A stretch of DNA of 12,671 bases from an uncultured Lachnobacterium sp. (GTDB lineage Bacteria > Bacillota > Clostridia > Lachnospirales > Lachnospiraceae): positions 1 through 12,671 of the forward strand of contig URYB01000045.1 in assembly GCA_900552085.1 (NCBI GenBank). Direction: 5' to 3'. Below the pieces are notes generated by a model. That model ran no database searches. It worked only from the letters and a program-made list of their open reading frames with translations, and had not been told where the DNA came from. Below are positions 1 through 6,682 of the stretch, in pieces. The stretch's first letter is position 1; each line of letters starts with the position of its first letter. The position numbers were made by a program, and so were the translations under genes.

Positions 1-24
1 TTGGTGCTTTGGGAAGCTGTGTTC

Positions 25-54
25 ATTTTAGAATTGCATTCTGCGGAAACTCAA
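25..54 (-). promoter_or_regulatory. Candidate sigma-A promoter for the gene beyond the left edge
   Basis: On the minus strand, just after spoIIIAH stops, TTGAGT (49-54), an 18-base spacer and TAAAAT (25-30). It would start transcription near position 18, directed out of the window. The downstream gene is not visible, and no terminator for spoIIIA is seen in these 56 bases. Confidence 0.35.
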
Positions 55-56
55 GT

Positions 57-683
57 TTATTCAATCGGTGTGATTACAATATTTTCTGCTGCCACCCCGG
101 TTTTGCGTTTCACAATGTCTTCGACCTGTGCGCGCTTTGCGTCTGTCACATCTCCCATGTTCAGTACCACATCACAGGCATCATCGCTGATACTTACCAC
201 AACATTGGTAAATCCCTTTGCCTCAAGCATCATCTCTGCATTGGATTCCTTTTCTGCAATATCGGTCAACGTGATCATTTCCTCCACTGCCGCCTTCTTC
301 TGGGCTTCATCTAAAGTTTCATTATCGATAATTGCCTGTAAGCTCTCCTTGTTTTTGGAGCGCACCTGCTCGCGGTTCAGCTTCACTTTCGCCGCATAAT
401 CTGCATCCTGCACCAGCGCACTGGTAAGTACTGTTTCCCCCGGATTGTTCACCTCCTGCGTAGATGCGGTGGCAACTGTTTCTCCATCCGAAATATCCGA
501 TGCAATATCGGTTGTAAAATCTGATTCTTTATCCGAGACGGCATCGTTTGCATTAACGGAAGTCACAACCTGTTCCTCTTTTGGATCTGCATTTTTCTTG
601 TCGTAAGTTACATACCCGGCGATCGCGATCAGTACGGCAAGTGTCGTGATCACAATCTGATTTTTATGTACGATTTTTTTCAC
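57..683 (-). CDS. spoIIIAH: SpoIIIAH, SpoIIQ-binding ring protein of the sporulation channel
   Basis: A 208-residue protein with one N-terminal membrane helix (about residues 9-25), a low-complexity linker rich in D, S and T (about 30-85) and a C-terminal YscJ/FliF-like ring-building domain (about 90-208). The end of that domain has the conserved family pattern: an AKGF segment at 155-158, a DVV strand at 171-173 and RKTG at 193-196 before the last strand, ITPIE. In Bacillus subtilis the protein sits in the mother-cell-derived forespore membrane and docks onto SpoIIQ. The start codon is GTG, chosen because AGGAGG lies seven bases upstream; that Shine-Dalgarno is built from the last codons of spoIIIAG, which ends two bases before this gene. 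This is the last gene of the operon in the window. Identity is firm; the function is known from the family. Confidence 0.95.
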   Translation of the reverse strand: MKKIVHKNQIVITTLAVLIAIAGYVTYDKKNADPKEEQVVTSVNANDAVSDKESDFTTDIASDISDGETVATASTQEVNNPGETVLTSALVQDADYAAKVKLNREQVRSKNKESLQAIIDNETLDEAQKKAAVEEMITLTDIAEKESNAEMMLEAKGFTNVVVSISDDACDVVLNMGDVTDAKRAQVEDIVKRKTGVAAENIVITPIE

Positions 684-685
684 AG

Positions 686-1258
686 CTATTCCTCCTGCGC
701 TGACATTTTTACTACTTTTATTTTATGCGCTTCGATATCAAATAATGACATCATTGCATCGGTTATTTCGGTCACTACCGCGGGAGAATTTCCACCCTGT
801 ACCACAATAACCATGCCCTCTACATGTGGGCGTTCTTTTCTTATAACATAAGGCTTTTGTTCCTCTCCGGTATCATAAATCACGGTGGTCTCCTCTTTGG
901 CTTTTTCATCTGTTTTGCAGTTTTTGTCCAGATAAGTCTGTCCATCGTCCGCAAGTGTTATCATGACATTTGCTTTTCCACATCCGTCCATCTGCTCGAT
1001 CAGGGTACGGATCTGTTCTTCTAACTGTTCGACATATTCACTGTCCGAAATTCCGTCTGCCTGTCCATACTCTTTCGTATTTTTCTCACTGCTTTTATTC
1101 CCGGTAAGCTTGCTTTTTCCAGATGTTTCTTTCGTTCCTGTGGGAATCATGACGATCAGCACCAGAACTCCGATGAGTATCATAATAAGAAAATCAGTTT
1201 TTGTCCGGTTCTTTATTTTCTGTTTCAGCCATTCCCTCATCTGAAAGAAATTGTTCAA
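686..1258 (-). CDS. spoIIIAG: SpoIIIAG, ring-forming protein of the sporulation channel
   Basis: A 190-residue protein with a short cytoplasmic N-terminus, one membrane helix (about 22-38), a polar linker and a ring-building domain from about 73 to 187. The domain is split by a low-complexity insertion at about 105-135, then continues with PHVEGMVIVVQGG (144-156) and ITDAMMSLFDI. In B. subtilis SpoIIIAG forms a large ring with an extra beta-barrel insertion. Here the insertion is short, in line with a shorter total length (B. subtilis is about 229). The start used is TTG at 1256-1258, because AAGGGGG ends nine bases upstream. An in-frame ATG at 1238-1240 has no comparable ribosome site. With the TTG start the gene overlaps spoIIIAF by 65 bases, implying translational coupling. 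Confidence 0.93.
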   Translation of the reverse strand: MNNFFQMREWLKQKIKNRTKTDFLIMILIGVLVLIVMIPTGTKETSGKSKLTGNKSSEKNTKEYGQADGISDSEYVEQLEEQIRTLIEQMDGCGKANVMITLADDGQTYLDKNCKTDEKAKEETTVIYDTGEEQKPYVIRKERPHVEGMVIVVQGGNSPAVVTEITDAMMSLFDIEAHKIKVVKMSAQEE

Positions 1259-1514
1259 AAATGTTTTCCCCCTTCTGATAATATTGTGTATCTCCTATCT
1301 TCTCCTCGATTTCCTCCAAACGTGCTTTTGTCTGTGCTGCGACCTCTTTCTCCGATATCTGAAGCAATGGAAAAAGCAACGCCGCCACCATCATGACGCT
1401 GATAAAAAAATTAAAATAACGCCGGTAATTTTCCTTCGGTACAAGATAGGAAAACACAAACAAAAGCAGCATAAATATAAAATATTGTTTTACAAAATTT
1501 AAAATGATATGCAT
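1194..1514 (-). CDS. spoIIIAF: SpoIIIAF, short form, stage III sporulation membrane protein
   Basis: A 106-residue protein with two membrane helices (about 11-25 and 33-52) joined by a conserved loop that includes PKENY at 26-30, the hallmark of SpoIIIAF. After the second helix there are only about 55 residues, charged and helix-forming, with a probable coiled coil at 55-75. B. subtilis SpoIIIAF is about 206 residues and has a C-terminal ring-building domain after its two helices; that domain is missing here. The frame ends in a normal stop inside the overlap with spoIIIAG, and no leftover domain sequence is seen in another frame, so this looks like a naturally short form and not a fresh frameshift. 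The start is ATG with AAAAGG eight bases upstream. It follows spoIIIAE by 28 bases. Confidence 0.88.
   Translation of the reverse strand: MHIILNFVKQYFIFMLLLFVFSYLVPKENYRRYFNFFISVMMVAALLFPLLQISEKEVAAQTKARLEEIEEKIGDTQYYQKGENIFEQFLSDEGMAETENKEPDKN
1268..1274 (-). promoter_or_regulatory. Ribosome binding site supporting the TTG start of spoIIIAG
   Basis: AAGGGGG on the minus strand lies nine bases before TTG (1256-1258), inside the spoIIIAF reading frame. It is the only purine-rich site in the area and favours TTG over the ATG six codons later. Confidence 0.55.
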
Positions 1515-1542
1515 CGATGAAACCTTTTGCCCCTTTCATCAT

Positions 1543-2688
1543 TTAATTAATAAATCCTGTGGAAGCCGCAATCATGGAAATCGTAAGAAAAAATAAAAGC
1601 AGTGCATTCCACATAATTTTCAGATAAATACCACAGCCTTTTCCCACACCCGCAATACTCTCCGCCAGACGTTTATCACAAAATGGCTGGAGTACAGCAC
1701 TTGCCAGCCGGTACATCACATGAAAGCAAAGGACTTTGAGTACCGGTTCGAGCACAAGAATAACGAGCACAAGCAAAGCCGCGGCACCCATACTGTTTTT
1801 GATCATAATTGTGCATCCCACAAGCAATTCTCCCGCAGCGCCAAACGAATTTCCAATTCCGGGTACTGCCTGCAATCCCTGATACAGACTGCTTACCGAC
1901 AAGCGGTCTTTTGCCGGTGCGATCAGTGACTGCACCACGCCCATTCCCGTAACAACTGCAAGGCCGACTTTTAAAGCCAGATAAATCCCACTCTCAAACA
2001 GCTCAGCAAATTTGGAAAGTTTGGATTCCTCAAACAAGTGATCCAGCAATACCAGCAATACATAGATATGTACACCCGGAATAAACAGAAATTTCATGGC
2101 AAGATCCAAAACATAGACAATACCAAACGCCAGTCCGTAAAACGAGCCTGCCGACGCCGTATTTCCCGACAAAAGCAGTGTTGTGGCATAAGTCGGAATA
2201 AATGCAGTCATAAAAGAAGTTGTTTTTCCGATACCGCTTTCCACAACTTCGCTGATCAGCTGAAACGACTGCAACAACAGCAGCATAATTCCGGTATACA
2301 CCACAAAAAAACTCATTTCCGATACATACTGCGACTTTGTGACGATCAGTTTTCCAAAAAAGGCAAACAATATTGACATGCTGATGATCTGGATAAACAA
2401 TGGTTTTACTGCTGCAATCTCATAGAAAAACAGGTCAAATACATAATCACATATATTTTCCCGGCTGATTCCATCTGTTCCTTCTGCCACAAAATTCTGC
2501 ACCATATCCGAAAAGGTATACTTATCCGGAAGCTCTGTGACATTTTTCTCCACGGCCTCATCTACATCCTCCAGCTTTAGTTCCTGCATCATCTCATCCA
2601 TGTAATCCTCTGCGGCATATACCGTCTGTGGCATCAGAAATATTCCAAGAAGCAGAATCAGTGCCACGCTTTTTTTTACCCAAACCAT
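1543..2688 (-). CDS. spoIIIAE: SpoIIIAE, polytopic membrane protein of the sporulation channel
   Basis: A 381-residue protein, close to the usual family length. It begins with a clear signal peptide: lysines at 5-6, a hydrophobic core (about 8-20) and a probable cleavage site after VYA at 23-25. An acidic helical segment follows (27-50), then several hydrophobic helices from about 90 to the end. Glycine-rich stretches such as VPGIGNSFGAAGELLVG are typical of SpoIIIAE. In B. subtilis it is an essential membrane component of the SpoIIIA-SpoIIQ complex, suggested to resemble a permease. Its ATG overlaps the TAA stop of spoIIIAD by one base (TAATG), which indicates coupled translation. Family assignment is firm; the transport role is inferred from work in Bacillus. 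Confidence 0.95.
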   Translation of the reverse strand: MVWVKKSVALILLLGIFLMPQTVYAAEDYMDEMMQELKLEDVDEAVEKNVTELPDKYTFSDMVQNFVAEGTDGISRENICDYVFDLFFYEIAAVKPLFIQIISMSILFAFFGKLIVTKSQYVSEMSFFVVYTGIMLLLLQSFQLISEVVESGIGKTTSFMTAFIPTYATTLLLSGNTASAGSFYGLAFGIVYVLDLAMKFLFIPGVHIYVLLVLLDHLFEESKLSKFAELFESGIYLALKVGLAVVTGMGVVQSLIAPAKDRLSVSSLYQGLQAVPGIGNSFGAAGELLVGCTIMIKNSMGAAALLVLVILVLEPVLKVLCFHVMYRLASAVLQPFCDKRLAESIAGVGKGCGIYLKIMWNALLLFFLTISMIAASTGFIN

Positions 2689-3068
2689 TACAGATATTTC
2701 TCCAATACATCCATCAAATACATCAGTTCCGGAATACTTAATGCCACGATTGAAAGTTTTGCAAAAAGCTCCATCTGCCCGGCAATCGCACTGTAACCGG
2801 ACTCCTTACAAATCGAAGAAGAAAACTCTGCAATATAGGCAATTCCCAGCATCTTTAGAAGCGGGAGCAGATATGTCTTGTCCACTGGCAGATAATCCAG
2901 CATATCCGATAAAAACGAAACGATCGTCTGCATGCGCAATAATATATAAGTAAACAGGATCATTCCCGCCGCAAGCACGAGAAGCATTGCAAATTCTGCC
3001 TTTTCTTTTTGCAGGATCAGCGCAAGAAACACTGCCGTAATCCCCAATGGTCCGACTATTACGATCAT
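2688..3068 (-). CDS. spoIIIAD: SpoIIIAD, small membrane protein of the sporulation channel
   Basis: A 126-residue, strongly hydrophobic protein with three or four membrane helices (about 2-19, 26-45, 66-86 and 100-122). The segment PLLKMLGIAYIAEFSSSICK in the third helix is the conserved core of the SpoIIIAC/AD family. Length is near the B. subtilis protein (about 133). SpoIIIAC and SpoIIIAD are homologous to each other and are thought to form part of the membrane base of the channel. The start overlaps the spoIIIAC stop in an ATGA junction, so the two genes are translationally coupled, and the stop shares a base with the spoIIIAE start. Confidence 0.94.
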   Translation of the reverse strand: MIVIVGPLGITAVFLALILQKEKAEFAMLLVLAAGMILFTYILLRMQTIVSFLSDMLDYLPVDKTYLLPLLKMLGIAYIAEFSSSICKESGYSAIAGQMELFAKLSIVALSIPELMYLMDVLEKYL

Positions 3069-3262
3069 GACATGGAAAAAAGCGTTTCCATCGTCTGAAA
3101 CAATTCACTGATGGATGGCACGATCCAGAATAATACGATGATCAGTCCCGCCAGACTTAACAGAAACGCCTGCTCCTCTCTGCCACTGTGCTTTAGCACC
3201 TGGCTTAATACCGTAACAACAATTCCCACTGCCGCAATTTTAAAAATAATCGTTACACTCAT
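3065..3262 (-). CDS. spoIIIAC: SpoIIIAC, two-helix membrane protein of the sporulation channel
   Basis: A 65-residue protein with two membrane helices (about 4-22 and 31-52). The connecting segment, with VLSQVLKHSGREEQA, is typical of SpoIIIAC (B. subtilis about 68 residues). The start is ATG, preceded five to six bases upstream by AAGGGA. It follows spoIIIAB after 18 bases and ends in an ATGA overlap with spoIIIAD. In B. subtilis it is needed for sigma-G activity in the engulfed forespore as part of the SpoIIIA complex. Confidence 0.94.
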   Translation of the reverse strand: MSVTIIFKIAAVGIVVTVLSQVLKHSGREEQAFLLSLAGLIIVLFWIVPSISELFQTMETLFSMS

Positions 3263-3280
3263 AGCATCCCTTTCTTTTTC

Positions 3281-3796
3281 TTATACGAGAAGAATCACCA
3301 GCATCAGCCCCGTGAGCATTCCCACCGGCATATACACACTGCGCTGGCGCACAAATTCCTCCCGCTCTTTTTCTACGCATTTTTCCATGCGCTGTCTGCA
3401 TCCCTGCATGCACCGCAGATTTTCCTGACTGTTCTCTCCGAAAAAAGCATCACCTGCTGTCCTAAGTGTATGCCCGGCCTCTTCCTTCAATGCGAATTTC
3501 TTTTCCCACTCTTTAAAAACCATGCCCCACACCATCTGCCCGCTCGGATATTCATTTTTTTCCAGCAGTTGCAGCACTCTATCAAAAAAGCGCTCCACTT
3601 CCGGCAGACGGCCATCATATCGCAGAAAAAAGCGTTGTATGGGAACATGTTCTTTCTCCAATGCATATTCAAAAGCGGCAAAGATCCTTATCCACTCTTC
3701 CATAAGCAAAGCCCTGCATCGCTGCACCTTCATCCATTGGTACAGAAGTCCTGCACAACCGCCCAAAATCAGCAGAATTCCTATCAGTTTTCCCAT
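3281..3796 (-). CDS. spoIIIAB: SpoIIIAB, membrane-anchored sporulation protein
   Basis: A 171-residue protein, the same length as B. subtilis SpoIIIAB. It has a hydrophobic helix at each end (about 3-21 and 155-171) and a long, charged, mainly helical cytoplasmic middle. The middle includes the characteristic EYALEKEHVPI segment (43-53). Structural work on the family found a helical fold resembling GspF-type inner-membrane components of type II secretion systems, which suggests a partner for the SpoIIIAA ATPase. The start overlaps the end of spoIIIAA by 13 bases, with GGGAGGG four bases upstream. Nothing appears damaged. Confidence 0.95.
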   Translation of the reverse strand: MGKLIGILLILGGCAGLLYQWMKVQRCRALLMEEWIRIFAAFEYALEKEHVPIQRFFLRYDGRLPEVERFFDRVLQLLEKNEYPSGQMVWGMVFKEWEKKFALKEEAGHTLRTAGDAFFGENSQENLRCMQGCRQRMEKCVEKEREEFVRQRSVYMPVGMLTGLMLVILLV

Positions 3797-4761
3797 AGCA
3801 CCCTCCCGGTTCCATCAAACACAGTCACTTTTCTGCTTTTGTTTTCCGCTATACCGGGTGTTTTTCTTTTTAGTCCTACAAACCGCATTTTTCCTTCTTT
3901 GCCCCATTTACGACAAGCGTCCTCTCTTAAGAAAATTTCTTCCACGCTTCTGGCATGCATCGTTCCGAGAACAGTAACACCGGATTTCATTGCCTGTGCC
4001 ACAGCCGCAAAGTCTTCTTTCCCCCCCAGCTCATCTACGGCAATGACATCCGGAGACATCGAACGAAGTACCATCTGCATACCGATTGCCTTCGGGCAAT
4101 TATCCAGTACATCCGTGCGGGGGCCGAGATCATTTTGCGGGATTCCCTGATAGCAGGCGGCAATCTCGGAGCGCTCATCGACCACGGCTACTTTTCTTCC
4201 CGCTTCCTTCTTCTGCCACATCCCTCCCGCGCCCTTTGAAAGAAGCCGGATACAATCCCGCAGATACGTCGTTTTTCCTACCCCGGGCGGTGCAAACAAA
4301 ATCGTGTGATATAACATTTCTCCATCTCTGATCCATGGAATGATTTCTATGGCACAATCCTTTACTTCGTGGGCGATACGCATGTTGATCGCATTGATGT
4401 CATACAGCCTGCCTGCCTGCATATTGCTTTTTTCCATCGAATAACTGGTGTGGCCGCTGATGCCAATGCGATGTCCTCCGGTGATTGTAAAAAAGCCCTG
4501 CCGCATTTCCTCCTCGCGTGCATACGGTGCATACCCTGTCAGATAATTCAGCATTTCCCGTATCTGTTTTGCAGTCACATCACCGATGCGTTTGATTTTT
4601 CCTCCCGCATACACAAGCTCCATTGCCTGTCCGGCTCTTAGACGGATTTCCTCTGCCTCCTCTAATTCTCTCTCTGTAACCTTTGTCCGAAATGCTATCG
4701 GAAGATATGTCGTCAGAATGTTCTTTCCCCCTTTTTCATGGATATAACGCAAAAAAGCCAT
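3784..4761 (-). CDS. spoIIIAA: SpoIIIAA, ATPase of the SpoIIIA-SpoIIQ channel (start uncertain)
   Basis: A RecA-like secretion ATPase, up to 325 residues. It has a Walker A motif, PPGVGKTT (158-165), a Walker B motif, VIAVDEL (239-245), and the conserved DERSEIA segment (195-201), followed by GTMHA (266-270). An N-terminal domain of about 130 residues includes ITGGHRIGISG (93-103). SpoIIIAA is thought to energise assembly of, or transport through, the mother-cell side of the channel. The 4761 end is the longest frame, but its ATG lies inside the 3' arm of the argS terminator and has no ribosome site. AAGGGGG at 4727-4733 instead points to a start at ATT 4717-4719 (or CTG 4714-4716). That would give about 311 residues, close to the B. 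subtilis length of 307, and begin just before the conserved TYLP-like region. Confidence 0.94.
   Translation of the reverse strand: MAFLRYIHEKGGKNILTTYLPIAFRTKVTERELEEAEEIRLRAGQAMELVYAGGKIKRIGDVTAKQIREMLNYLTGYAPYAREEEMRQGFFTITGGHRIGISGHTSYSMEKSNMQAGRLYDINAINMRIAHEVKDCAIEIIPWIRDGEMLYHTILFAPPGVGKTTYLRDCIRLLSKGAGGMWQKKEAGRKVAVVDERSEIAACYQGIPQNDLGPRTDVLDNCPKAIGMQMVLRSMSPDVIAVDELGGKEDFAAVAQAMKSGVTVLGTMHARSVEEIFLREDACRKWGKEGKMRFVGLKRKTPGIAENKSRKVTVFDGTGRVLWEN
4727..4733 (-). promoter_or_regulatory. Candidate ribosome binding site for the true spoIIIAA start
   Basis: AAGGGGG on the minus strand lies inside the longest spoIIIAA frame. The next in-frame codons at good spacing are ATT (seven bases after the G run, 4717-4719) and CTG (ten bases, 4714-4716). 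No ATG, GTG or TTG falls in the right window. The site argues against the upstream ATG at 4761, which has no purine-rich leader. Confidence 0.5.
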
Positions 4762-4788
4762 AAGGAATCTTTTTCAATTCCCTATGGC
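4751..4788 (-). terminator. Rho-independent terminator of argS
   Basis: On the minus strand a 12-bp stem (arms 4777-4788 and 4757-4768, complete with one G-U pair) closes an eight-base loop and is followed by six T (4751-4756). In the plus-strand RNA the G-U becomes an A-C mismatch and no T run follows, so it acts for minus-strand transcripts. It lies 39 bases after the argS stop. Its 3' arm contains the first ATG of the spoIIIAA frame. Confidence 0.93.
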
Positions 4789-4827
4789 TTATTTATATGC
4801 TTTCTATTTCAATTCAGAACTATTATT

Positions 4828-6615
4828 TTACATGCGGTCCGGTGCAGAGAATCCGAGTACATCGATACATGCCTCGAGCACACTCTTTGTCAGCATCAAA
4901 AGTCCGATATAAGACTGCTGGATCTGCTCGTCTTCCTGCGCAAGAATCTTGTTCTCATGATAAAATCCGTTGAACGCATTGGCCAGTTCGTACACATATG
5001 CACAGATCTTGTGAGGTGCAAGTTCTTCGAATGCATTTTCCATCATTCCATTGAATCTGGAAAGTACAAGCATCAGATTCTTCTCACTTGCGGAATGTGC
5101 TGCAAGCAATGCGGTATCCGGCAATGTCTTTCCTGCTGCCTGATACTTGGACAGAATAGATTTGATACGGACGATCGTATACAGAATGTAAGGTCCTGTA
5201 TTTCCCTCGAACGAAGTAAAACGCTCAATATCAAAGACATAATCTTTGCTTGCCTGATTGGAGAGATCTCCGTATTTTACAGCGGCTAAGGCAACCATCT
5301 TGGCTGTCTTCTTTGCTTCCTCGTCACTGATATCAAGATTTTCTTTTTCCTTCTGGTTCTCGGTGATCTTCTTTAACATCTCTTCGTTGATCTCATCCAG
5401 AAGATATTCCAGACGCATAACACCGCCATCTCTGGTCTTGAATGGCTTGCCATCCTTACCGTTCATGGTACCGAAACCAATATGCTTTAACTCTACGCTG
5501 TCATCCACAATACCCGTCTTTCTGGCACAACGGAACACCTGAATAAAATGCATACTCTGTCTCTGGTCTGCCAGATAAATAATACTGTCCGGATGATAAT
5601 CCTGCATACGCATCACGATTGTTGCAAGATCTGTCGTACTGTAAAGGGATGCGCCGTCCGATTTTAAGATAATGCATGGAGGAATCTCTTTTGCATCGGT
5701 TTCCTCGGCAACATCTACAACAAGCGCACCATCACTCATGTATGCAAAGCCTTTGTCCTTCATCATCTGTACCATATCCGGAATATATGGCTGGGCATCA
5801 GACTCACCTTTCCAGAGTTCAAATGATACATTGAGATTGTCATAATTCTTCTTCAGGTCTGTAACGGATACATTTAAAATATGCTCTAACAGTGCACGGT
5901 ATCCTCTTCTGCCTGCCTGAAGCTGACTGGTTGCCTCCATTGCAGCCTCACGGAAAGCCTCATCCTCCTTGCTCTTTTTGCTTGCAGTCGGATAAATATC
6001 TTCCAGCTCAGAAATTGTAAACGGTGCCTCTGTCGGGTATTCTCCGGTATAGCTCTCATTATAATATACCAGATCCGGCTTGCGCTCCTTTAATTCCACA
6101 ATGATCAGTCCCATCTGCAGACCCCAGTCTCCCAGATGCACATCACCAATCACATTGTGTCCCATGAATTTACCGATACGCTTTACGCTCTCTCCGATGA
6201 TTGCAGAACGCAAATGTCCTACATGAAGAGGCTTGGCCACATTGGCTCCGCCGTAATCCACGATAATGGTCTTTGGATTTTTTGCTGCCTCACAGCCAAA
6301 ACGTCCCTCATCCTGTTTCATTTCTGTAACTATGCCTGCAAGGTACTCCTTGCTCAGCTTTAAGTTGATGAATCCCGGTTTCACGGACTCAACGCTCTCA
6401 AACATTGCATTTCCTGTCAAAGCTTCTGCAATCTTATCTGAAATCATAAATGGCGCACATTTGTATTCTTTTGCTGCTGCCATCGCACCATTACACTGGT
6501 ACTCGCACAAATCCGGACGGTTGGACAAAGTTACTTTTCCGTACTTCGCATCGTATCCATTGTCTACGAATGCCTTTGTCACTTCCTCCGTTATGCTGTC
6601 GATCAAAATTTTCAT
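4828..6615 (-). CDS. argS: Arginyl-tRNA synthetase
   Basis: A 595-residue class I aminoacyl-tRNA synthetase charging tRNA-Arg with arginine in the cytoplasm. An ArgRS-type N-terminal domain (1-110) precedes the catalytic core. The HIGH signature appears as HVGH (131-134), inside the conserved ANVAKPLHVGHLRSA block. The KMSKS loop is degenerate, as usual in ArgRS, and is represented by PFKTRDGG (391-398). The DALR-type helical anticodon-binding domain fills about 465-595, with ANAFNGFYHE near its end. The start ATG has AAAGGAG seven bases upstream. It is a single gene unit with its own promoter at 6652-6680 and a terminator at 4751-4788. The leader is only about 30 bases and has no T-box, unlike proS nearby. 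Intact and unremarkable. Confidence 0.97.
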   Translation of the reverse strand: MKILIDSITEEVTKAFVDNGYDAKYGKVTLSNRPDLCEYQCNGAMAAAKEYKCAPFMISDKIAEALTGNAMFESVESVKPGFINLKLSKEYLAGIVTEMKQDEGRFGCEAAKNPKTIIVDYGGANVAKPLHVGHLRSAIIGESVKRIGKFMGHNVIGDVHLGDWGLQMGLIIVELKERKPDLVYYNESYTGEYPTEAPFTISELEDIYPTASKKSKEDEAFREAAMEATSQLQAGRRGYRALLEHILNVSVTDLKKNYDNLNVSFELWKGESDAQPYIPDMVQMMKDKGFAYMSDGALVVDVAEETDAKEIPPCIILKSDGASLYSTTDLATIVMRMQDYHPDSIIYLADQRQSMHFIQVFRCARKTGIVDDSVELKHIGFGTMNGKDGKPFKTRDGGVMRLEYLLDEINEEMLKKITENQKEKENLDISDEEAKKTAKMVALAAVKYGDLSNQASKDYVFDIERFTSFEGNTGPYILYTIVRIKSILSKYQAAGKTLPDTALLAAHSASEKNLMLVLSRFNGMMENAFEELAPHKICAYVYELANAFNGFYHENKILAQEDEQIQQSYIGLLMLTKSVLEACIDVLGFSAPDRM

Positions 6616-6651
6616 CGTATGGTCTCCTTTTCTCAGTCCAATCTACGCATT

Positions 6652-6680
6652 ATTCTATACATAAGAAAGGAAATTGTCAA
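6652..6680 (-). promoter_or_regulatory. Sigma-A promoter of argS
   Basis: On the minus strand TTGACA (6675-6680), a 17-base spacer and TAGAAT (6652-6657) precede argS. The -35 is a perfect match and the -10 differs by one base. Transcription should start near 6645, giving a leader of about 30 bases. The -35 box lies two bases outside the coding end of the sigma-like gene. Confidence 0.82.
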
Positions 6681-6682
6681 AC

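Noticed and set aside
31..41. The short palindrome GAATTGCATTC
   Set aside because: Four-base arms in AT-rich DNA are too weak to call an operator or terminator.
3470..4150. A 226-codon open frame on the plus strand
   Set aside because: It is antisense to spoIIIAA and spoIIIAB, has no ribosome site and shows a composition expected from the reverse complement of coding DNA. The minus-strand genes are certain.
4738..5289. A 183-codon plus-strand open frame
   Set aside because: It runs antisense through the argS terminator and C-terminal coding region. It is cysteine-rich with no recognisable domain, and no promoter or ribosome site precedes it.
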